A stretch of 64,000 nt of DNA. Source: Gp1-AA133 sp964641665. Its GTDB lineage: Bacteria > Acidobacteriota > Terriglobia > Terriglobales > Acidobacteriaceae. Of the stretch, positions 59,094-64,000 are shown in pieces; position 1 is the first letter of the stretch; the number at the start of each line of letters is the position of its first letter. Location: contig CAZXKO010000013.1 in the NCBI GenBank assembly GCA_964641665.1, positions 124,001 to 188,000 on the forward strand. The letters are read 5' to 3'. The position numbers were made by a program, and so were the translations under genes. The notes beneath the pieces are model-generated. The model saw nothing but the letters and a program-made list of their open reading frames with translations. It made no database searches and had not been told where the DNA came from.

Positions 59094-61286
59094 CTACTTT
59101 CCCGCTCGCCAGCGCCGCAACGCGTAATACTCGTTCACCGGCCGGTCATCCGTGAGCGCCGGAGCCGAAGGTTCCATCGCAATCCACTCCTCCAGCGGGA
59201 ATTCGGTCTTCAACACCGCCGCGAATTGTTCCTCGGCGGTCGCATACGGCCCCCATTCCAGCAGATCCGTCGCCGCCCGCGCCGGCAAACGCGCGGCCAA
59301 TTCCGCAGCGCTCCGCGGCGGAATCGGACGCTCGCTTGCCAGAAAATGAAATCCCAACGGCTCGACCGATGCGAACGCGCGCACGTATGGGAACGATTCT
59401 TTCAGTGCCCGCGCCACCGCCGATCGCGTGAACTCGTCGGATTCCGACGGCAACCACGTTTGCAGGATTCCCCCGGTTCGCAGCCGTTGCCTCACTGCCG
59501 TGTAGAATTCCTTCGAGTACAGCAGGCTCGATCCCGCGGCTTCCACCGGCGGCGGCGGATCCATCGTGATCACGTCGAGCTCTCCGGAAGTACGCTCCAG
59601 GTAACGCCGCCCGTCATCAATCACGACCTGCGCCTTCGGCGAGCGCAGCATCGCCGGGCCGTCCGCGTGAAAGTACCCCACCATCTGGGGCACGCTGGGC
59701 ACTAGTTCCACCGCCGTGGCCGGGATATCCCAGGAGAGCAGCGCGCGGTCGGTCGTTCCCATGCCGAAGCAGATCACTAGCGCCCGCTCGGGCGCACGAT
59801 CCAGAAATGCCAGCGGCAGGTGCGCCATCAACTTCGTGATCGGCGTCAGCGCCGTGATGCCGATGCCGTTCACCAGCAGCGTCCTGCCTCGTCCGTGCCC
59901 AACCGCAATCACAGTGGCCGTGTGATCGCGCCGGATCACCGCTCCCGGATACTGATCCTCGAAACCGCGGCTCCCCGCGAACACGACAATCGCAGCCAGC
60001 ACCACCCCGTAGCACAGCACCCGCCGGCGCAGTCTGTGCCCGCCGTCGACCTCCCCATTCTCTTCGCCCCCAGAAATCCATCGCCCCGAAGCGACTCCCA
60101 ACACCAACCACGGCGCAGCCAGCAAAAGCAGCGCCCAGCGTTCATTGAGCAACGGCAGCAGCACGAACCCCGCCAGCAGCGGCCCAAGAATGCAACCCAC
60201 CACGTTCACCGCATACGCCCGTCCCGCCCGATCCGGGTCCCCCTCCGACCACCGGTCCACCAGCATCGGGGTAACGAATCCCAGAAGCGCGCTGAACGGC
60301 GCCACGCCCAATCCCAGCCGCAGAACCTTGTGCAACTCAAGCCGCCCGTCCACCGCCCAAAGCGGCAGCAATGCGCACAACCCGAGTACTGACCACATCA
60401 TCGTTCCATCGAGGGACCGACCCCGGCCCCACGTGCGGTAAGCGATCGACCCCACGGTCATCGCCGCCAGGTAGAACCCGAGGATCCCCGCAAACGCGTA
60501 CACCACGGTCCCGAGGTACGGCGTGAATTGCCGGATCCACACCACCTCCATGCCCATGCTCGTCAGCCCAGTGGCAAACAGCAGCCAGAGCAATCGCTTG
60601 CTTGCTGCGATGCCTCCAGCAATCGTGCTGCTCGTCGTTTCCTCTCCTTCAGATGTCTCCTGCGCCCTCGCGCGCCACGCCAGCCCGAGCCCTGCCGCCG
60701 ACGCCGCCAGCGCAACGTTGCAGATCGCTCCGATCCGCAACGTCCCGCGGAATCCATACAACTCAATCAGGAACAGCGGAACCCGCGTTCCGATCACGGC
60801 CCCGGTGACGTTCGCCATATAAAGGTAGCTGAACGACCGGCTGGCCTCCGTCCGCCGCACCTCCCGAATCGCCTGCATCCCCACCGGAATGGTCGCGCCC
60901 ATCGCGACACACCACGGAGTGAGAGCCAGCCCGACGCACACTCCCGACGCCAGGTAGTAGGCGAACGAAGACGACTCCGGCAGGCGCTGCAGCAGTGCCC
61001 GTTCCCAGCGGAGTTCGTACGGCACGACCAGCGCGGAAATGCCGATCGCGAGCTCGATCAGCGCATAAATAAAGAGCGGCGAGATCTGTCGGCGGGGCGC
61101 GTATTTCCTCATCCAAATCCCGCTGCCCCACGAACCCAGGCCGAGCCCTACCATGAACACCGACAACACGATCGACGTGAGCGCGGTCGTCACTCCAAAT
61201 GCTGCCATCGACAGCCGGAGCCACACCACCTCATAGAGAATGCTGCAGAATCCCGAGATCAGGAAGAAAAGGAAGAACCAGAACAT
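59094..61286 (-). CDS. fused multi-spanning transporter and spermidine-synthase-like protein
   Basis: A 730-aa membrane protein. The first 450 residues have about twelve helices of the fused MFS/spermidine synthase type (SILYEVVWLRLSMAAFGVT, AMGATIPVGMQA). The C-terminal 230 residues are a spermidine-synthase-like Rossmann domain: ALVICFGMGTTDRALLSW, DDGRRYLERTSGELDVITMD and YSKEFYTAVRQRLRTGG. The aspartate after the strand is followed by four prolines instead of the usual acidic gate loop, so true polyamine synthesis is doubtful. A GTG at 61322 is an alternative start. Confidence 0.85.
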   Translation of the reverse strand: MFWFFLFFLISGFCSILYEVVWLRLSMAAFGVTTALTSIVLSVFMVGLGLGSWGSGIWMRKYAPRRQISPLFIYALIELAIGISALVVPYELRWERALLQRLPESSSFAYYLASGVCVGLALTPWCVAMGATIPVGMQAIREVRRTEASRSFSYLYMANVTGAVIGTRVPLFLIELYGFRGTLRIGAICNVALAASAAGLGLAWRARAQETSEGEETTSSTIAGGIAASKRLLWLLFATGLTSMGMEVVWIRQFTPYLGTVVYAFAGILGFYLAAMTVGSIAYRTWGRGRSLDGTMMWSVLGLCALLPLWAVDGRLELHKVLRLGLGVAPFSALLGFVTPMLVDRWSEGDPDRAGRAYAVNVVGCILGPLLAGFVLLPLLNERWALLLLAAPWLVLGVASGRWISGGEENGEVDGGHRLRRRVLCYGVVLAAIVVFAGSRGFEDQYPGAVIRRDHTATVIAVGHGRGRTLLVNGIGITALTPITKLMAHLPLAFLDRAPERALVICFGMGTTDRALLSWDIPATAVELVPSVPQMVGYFHADGPAMLRSPKAQVVIDDGRRYLERTSGELDVITMDPPPPVEAAGSSLLYSKEFYTAVRQRLRTGGILQTWLPSESDEFTRSAVARALKESFPYVRAFASVEPLGFHFLASERPIPPRSAAELAARLPARAATDLLEWGPYATAEEQFAAVLKTEFPLEEWIAMEPSAPALTDDRPVNEYYALRRWRAGK

Positions 61287-61364
61287 GGGAGAGGGCGCGA
61301 GTCGCGCACGAGTGTATCCCACGCGAGCCGTGCCGCAAAATCATGCACCAAAACTAGATGAGAT

Positions 61365-61420
61365 TGCCATCCCGAGCGGAGTGAGGCGCCAGCCGAACGG
61401 AGTCGAGGGACCCTGTGTTT
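61365..61420 (+). repeat. family D element
   Basis: GCCATCCCGAGCGGAGTGAG, GCCGAACGGAGTCGAGGGAC and CCTGTGTTT, next to the 3' end of the phosphatase gene. Confidence 0.85.
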
Positions 61421-61446
61421 CGTTGCCGCGCCGATATCGCGAGAAG

Positions 61447-62108
61447 CTACTGGGGACGCGTTTGCGCAGCCGGCGGCCGCAGCCCGTCGAATGCCGGGCT
61501 GCTCTGGAACTCTCGCGGAAAATTCTGCTCGTAGATCGCCAGCCCCGGGCATATCACATAGTGCACCGACGAGAACCCGAACGCCGTCATCTCTTTTCGC
61601 GCCTGCGCAGCCGTCCAGCCTTGTTCCACCATGCGGTAGCCCGCAATCATCATCCCTGTCCGATCCTCGCCCAGAAGGCAGTGCACGAAGACCTTCTTAT
61701 CCGGATGCTCCCGAATCACACGCAGGAACTCGGCTACCTGTTTATCTTTTTATCTTGCGGATGGTAGCAACGCCAGGGAATCGAGACATACTCCATGCGG
61801 AGCTTCGTCACGATCTTGCGCTCGCTTTGGTTGCTGTGCAGATCGACCACGACGCCGACGCCCTCATGGGCCAATCCCTCGAACCCTTCCGCCGTCGGCT
61901 GCCCGCCGCGATACAACTTGTCCGTGACCTCGCCGAAGTTCGGCACGCCTTTCAGCTTCTGCCTACGCGCGATCGGCGGATCGGCTTTGCTCGCCCCAAC
62001 CCCACTTGCCGCCTGAGGCCAGCCACCGCTGCCCGTCACGCTGATGCACACCACCGCGCAAACCGCCAGCGCGCAAAACAGGCTCCACCGTTGACGCCTC
62101 ACCATCAT
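61447..62108 (-). pseudogene. frameshifted dual-specificity/tyrosine phosphatase
   Basis: An exported phosphatase in two frames. The first part (ATG 62108 to stop 61734) has a membrane signal and KLYRGGQPTAEGFEGLAHEG. The second part, one frame back, has QVAEFLRVIREHPDKKVFVH and the catalytic HCLLGEDRTG (HCx5R). The shift occurs at a perfect 8-bp tandem duplication TTTATCTT at 61741-61756. Removing one copy restores a continuous frame. Either the gene is broken, the assembly has an error, or frameshifting rescues it. Confidence 0.85.
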
Positions 62109-62142
62109 TAAGATGCCAGGAATCGCCCGTCACGCAATAGAA

Positions 62143-62200
62143 TTGTCATCCTGAGCGAAGTGAGGTAACAGCCGAACGCAGTCGAGGGACCTTGCGTTTC
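62143..62200 (+). repeat. family D element
   Basis: GTCATCCTGAGCGAAGTGAG, GCCGAACGCAGTCGAGGGAC and CTTGCGTTTC, upstream of the phosphatase gene. Confidence 0.85.
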
Positions 62201-62272
62201 CCTGCGCTACTACGAAACCAAAACACGAGCCCACCGGAGTGCGATTGTCGCAAGGACATCCTGCCCTCGCAC

Positions 62273-63139
62273 CTACCCACGCTCAAACGCGTGCTTCTTC
62301 TCTAATTCCGCCAGCGCCGTTTCCGCCGCCGCCTCGAACTCCGCCGCCCGCGCCATCAGCGCCGGCAGCGCCGTCGCGTACCGCCGTTCCAGCCGGATCA
62401 ATCCCTGCCCCGCCAGCCCGTTCGCGACCTCGGCCAGGTGATCGGTCGTCGTCTGCAGATACTGCGCCTCGGTCCCGTCGCCCAGCCACACGTCTCCGCC
62501 CACCAGCCGCGTCTGCCAGAAAATCTTCCGCTCGAGAAAGGTCGCAATCGTCTCATCCGACGCCTTGCCGAACACCCACTGCCCGCGCTTGAAATCATAA
62601 TGCCGGCTCGAGAAATTCACGGGCACCAGCTTCCCCGACTTCACGAACTCAATCTGCCGGTTGTCGACTTCCTTGCGCAGCGCATTCACCACCGGCCCTA
62701 GCGCGTCTTTCGCCTCGAGCGAAGGCATCACCTCGCGCACCGTCGCCGACAGGTTCACCGACACCGGCGCGTGCCGTCCCTCGGCCCCTGCCAGCTCGAC
62801 GTCCCCATGCAGAACCCAGAAATCCGCCCCCGAAGTCGACGGATGAAACGGCCACTCCAGCGTGATCGTCAGCGGCAGCCCCGTCAGCGTCACGTACACG
62901 GTCTGCGCCGCCGCTTCGTTCCCCTGTCCTTCGGCGGTCATATTTCGTAGCGCGCCCTCCGCGGCGACGAGATATTCTACCGCCTTCGACAAAGTTTCCC
63001 GCAGCCCCGGTGCGGCGTCCTCCGCCACCGGCTGTTCGCCACTGTCTTTGACTGCGTTGTCCCACTTCCCCCGCTTCTTGCCCCAAGCAATTGTCAAGCA
63101 CCCTTCGATCTGGGGATCACGTGCCCATCGCTGTACCAC
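62273..63139 (-). CDS. hypothetical protein
   Basis: I do not recognise this protein (up to 288 aa). It is soluble, with a region NMTAEGQGNEAAAQTVYVTL, a beta-rich part (LPLTITLEWPFHPSTSGADF) and an Ala/Glu-rich C-terminal helix. Parts such as SSRHYDFKRGQWVFGKASD look like a structured domain. The start is uncertain: GTG 63139 and TTG 63097 (after GAAGGG) are both possible. The steady codon use supports a real gene. Confidence 0.6.
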   Translation of the reverse strand: MVQRWARDPQIEGCLTIAWGKKRGKWDNAVKDSGEQPVAEDAAPGLRETLSKAVEYLVAAEGALRNMTAEGQGNEAAAQTVYVTLTGLPLTITLEWPFHPSTSGADFWVLHGDVELAGAEGRHAPVSVNLSATVREVMPSLEAKDALGPVVNALRKEVDNRQIEFVKSGKLVPVNFSSRHYDFKRGQWVFGKASDETIATFLERKIFWQTRLVGGDVWLGDGTEAQYLQTTTDHLAEVANGLAGQGLIRLERRYATALPALMARAAEFEAAAETALAELEKKHAFERG

Positions 63140-63403
63140 GGGTTAACCAGTCAGATGCGTTCCCACTTCGGTACGCCTCCGTCGACACCTAGGCCCATCG
63201 GCATCGCCGCTAAGTATCGACATACCCGTTTGCACCCCTACCCTGTAAACACAATTTTACCGATCGCCATTCCATCCCGCCCCTTACGTCGGTGACTCAG
63301 AAAGTGGTGACTAACGGCTTGTTATGTCGGACAACGCGGATGGCGGATGGCGGACAACGGATGGCTGGTAGCTGGTAGCCAAAAAGGAATCGTGCTCCGT
63401 GCC
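63140..63403. other. 264-bp intergenic region
   Basis: It holds GGATGGCGGATGGCGGACAA and GCTGGTAGCTGGTAGCC, short tandem words at about 63340-63378, and a family E copy at 63395-63420. The rest (63150-63290) is less GC-rich and shows no feature I can name. Confidence 0.45.
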
Positions 63404-63424
63404 TCAGTGTCTCCGTGGTGAGCT
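63395..63424 (+). repeat. family E repeat providing a stop codon
   Basis: CTCCGTGCCTCAGTGTCTCC followed by GTGGTGAGC. Read on the minus strand it encodes SSPRRH and the TGA of the gene at 63404. Confidence 0.65.
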
Positions 63425-63754
63425 TTTCCGCTTCTTGCTCGCCGCGGCCGACGCCCTCTGCCAAGCCCCGCGCAACAAATCCCGCATCGCATCCGGATGC
63501 ACGCGTCCCAGCCGCACCAGCATCCACTCATAATTCAAATAATGATCGGTAATGTAGTACGTCTCCGGATCGGCCGCCATCAACTCGGCGCGCACCTCAA
63601 AATCCGAGCGCACCACCAGCGAATCGAGATCCTCCCGCAGCCGCGCCATCAACTGCCCGCCCACCTTGAACGCCGCCGTCCCATAGGACGTGCCCTCCTC
63701 CACCTTCTCCATCTCCAGCGCCATCCGTCGCACGCTCTCAAACGTCACCGCCAT
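63404..63754 (-). CDS. MmcQ/YjbR family protein
   Basis: A 116-aa protein of the MmcQ/YjbR family, small proteins with a CyaY-like fold and DNA-binding tendency. It has KVEEGTSYGTAAFKVGGQLM, ITDHYLNYEWMLVRLGRVHP and DLLRGAWQRASAAASKKR. Its last six residues and stop codon are repeat sequence. AAGGTG precedes the ATG. The function is unknown. Confidence 0.85.
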   Translation of the reverse strand: MAVTFESVRRMALEMEKVEEGTSYGTAAFKVGGQLMARLREDLDSLVVRSDFEVRAELMAADPETYYITDHYLNYEWMLVRLGRVHPDAMRDLLRGAWQRASAAASKKRKSSPRRH

Positions 63755-63819
63755 ATTCCCACCTTCGCGCGAGCTTGAGGATACGCCTAACTCTCATAGA
63801 AAGGTTCGCGTCGTTCGTG

Positions 63820-64000
63820 GTGAGATCACGGGACACCGGGTCTCTCGACTGCGTTCGGGATACGAATCGCTCGGAGGGCTTCGTGCGCTCTGCTTGGCTG
63901 CTCGGGCAGGACGCCGTCGTTGGCGAGCACCTGGGTGAGATCTATGAAAAGCAAGGAAAGAACAAAGCGGCTGCGAAAGTGTACGAGCTTGCATTGGCCG
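63820..64000 (+). CDS. TPR-protein fragment, incomplete at the window edge
   Basis: An open frame without stop from about 63820 runs off the end. Its last 45 codons match the end region of acidobacterial TPR proteins (FVRSAWLLGQDAVVGEHLGE, IYEKQGKNKAAAKVYELALA). Immediately upstream (63838-63862) is an inverted family D repeat instead of more TPR sequence. It may be a remnant whose N-terminal part was lost, or an internal frame of a gene interrupted by a repeat. Confidence 0.5.
   Translation, partial: MRSRDTGSLDCVRDTNRSEGFVRSAWLLGQDAVVGEHLGEIYEKQGKNKAAAKVYELALA
63838..63862 (-). repeat. family D core, minus orientation
   Basis: GGGTCTCTCGACTGCGTTCG followed by GGAT is the reverse complement of the ATCCCGAACGCAGTCGAGAG core. 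It is the only clear minus-strand copy I noted. Confidence 0.75.

Noticed and set aside
61730..61760. Canonical programmed -1 frameshift in the phosphatase gene
   Set aside because: The A-run is preceded by T, so the heptamer is not canonical, and the perfect 8-bp duplication explains the shift more simply. Kept only as a possibility in the findings.
1..64000. tRNA or rRNA genes
   Set aside because: I scanned the gaps by eye for T-loop sequences such as GGTTCGAATCC with paired stems and found none. A covariance-model scan would be the decisive test.

Overview
The window looks like chromosomal DNA of a GC-rich Gram-negative bacterium, most likely an Acidobacteriota of the Terriglobia/Koribacter kind. 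That placement is inferred from gene content, not computed: an LPS-assembly LptD, a BamD-like lipoprotein, a TonB/ExbB/ExbD cluster directly behind Tgt-YajC-SecD-SecF, a Ser/Thr kinase fused to TPRs, ASPIC/UnbV and RDD proteins, and very many short palindromic repeats between genes. I found no rRNA, tRNA, CRISPR array, prophage or insertion sequence. Genes are dense, on both strands, and mostly housekeeping or envelope related.

Layout. 1-8.9 kb: a double-cupredoxin protein, an FG-GAP/ASPIC protein, a secreted unknown, a receiver-domain protein with a very long disordered tail, a BamD-like lipoprotein and ribulose-phosphate epimerase. 9-16.9 kb: an EamA permease, an orphan peptide-type ABC ATPase, a DinB-like protein, a radical SAM enzyme, an ACT protein, an Asp/Glu racemase, an adenosine-deaminase family enzyme, a CAT-type permease and a 54-residue basic protein. 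17-25.4 kb: a PcrA/UvrD helicase, DUF971, L28, an FKBP isomerase, RidA, the RelA/SpoT-type alarmone enzyme and a TIGR01777 epimerase. 25.4-35 kb: an APC permease with a long cytoplasmic tail, an RDD protein, LptD, then LarE, a DsbA-like thioredoxin and a parvulin/SurA-like lipoprotein read in one direction. 35-46.4 kb (all minus): biotin carrier protein, biotin carboxylase, a TPR lipoprotein, ExbD, ExbD, ExbB, TonB, SecF, SecD, YajC and Tgt; transcription runs from Tgt to the TPR gene, joining preprotein export with energised outer-membrane transport. 46.5-64 kb: an unknown gene, a Ser/Thr kinase, a phosphodiesterase, a PEP-mutase family enzyme, a hot-dog thioesterase, a CADD-like protein, MnmG, a peroxiredoxin, a STAS protein, an FkbM methyltransferase, a CDF-like membrane protein, a fused transporter/spermidine-synthase protein, a frameshifted tyrosine phosphatase, two small minus-strand genes and the start of a TPR fragment that leaves the window.

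The most unusual property is the repeat population. At least nine small palindromic families fill the intergenic gaps, and several enter reading frames. A 48-bp two-hairpin element sits three times, in one orientation and one frame, inside mnmG, and once in the opposite coding sense inside tgt. Related hairpin elements make up three extra segments of the PcrA/UvrD helicase. The element's length is a multiple of three, and the consensus is free of stop codons in five of six frames, which may explain how it is tolerated in essential genes. Other repeats provide the C-terminus or stop codon of neighbouring genes. A repeat also separates mnmG from a decayed duplicate of its own first codons, and an 8-bp tandem duplication has broken a tyrosine phosphatase gene. 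Second in interest is a CADD-family protein that keeps all the metal ligands and the self-sacrificed tyrosine and lysine positions known from the chlamydial para-aminobenzoate synthase.
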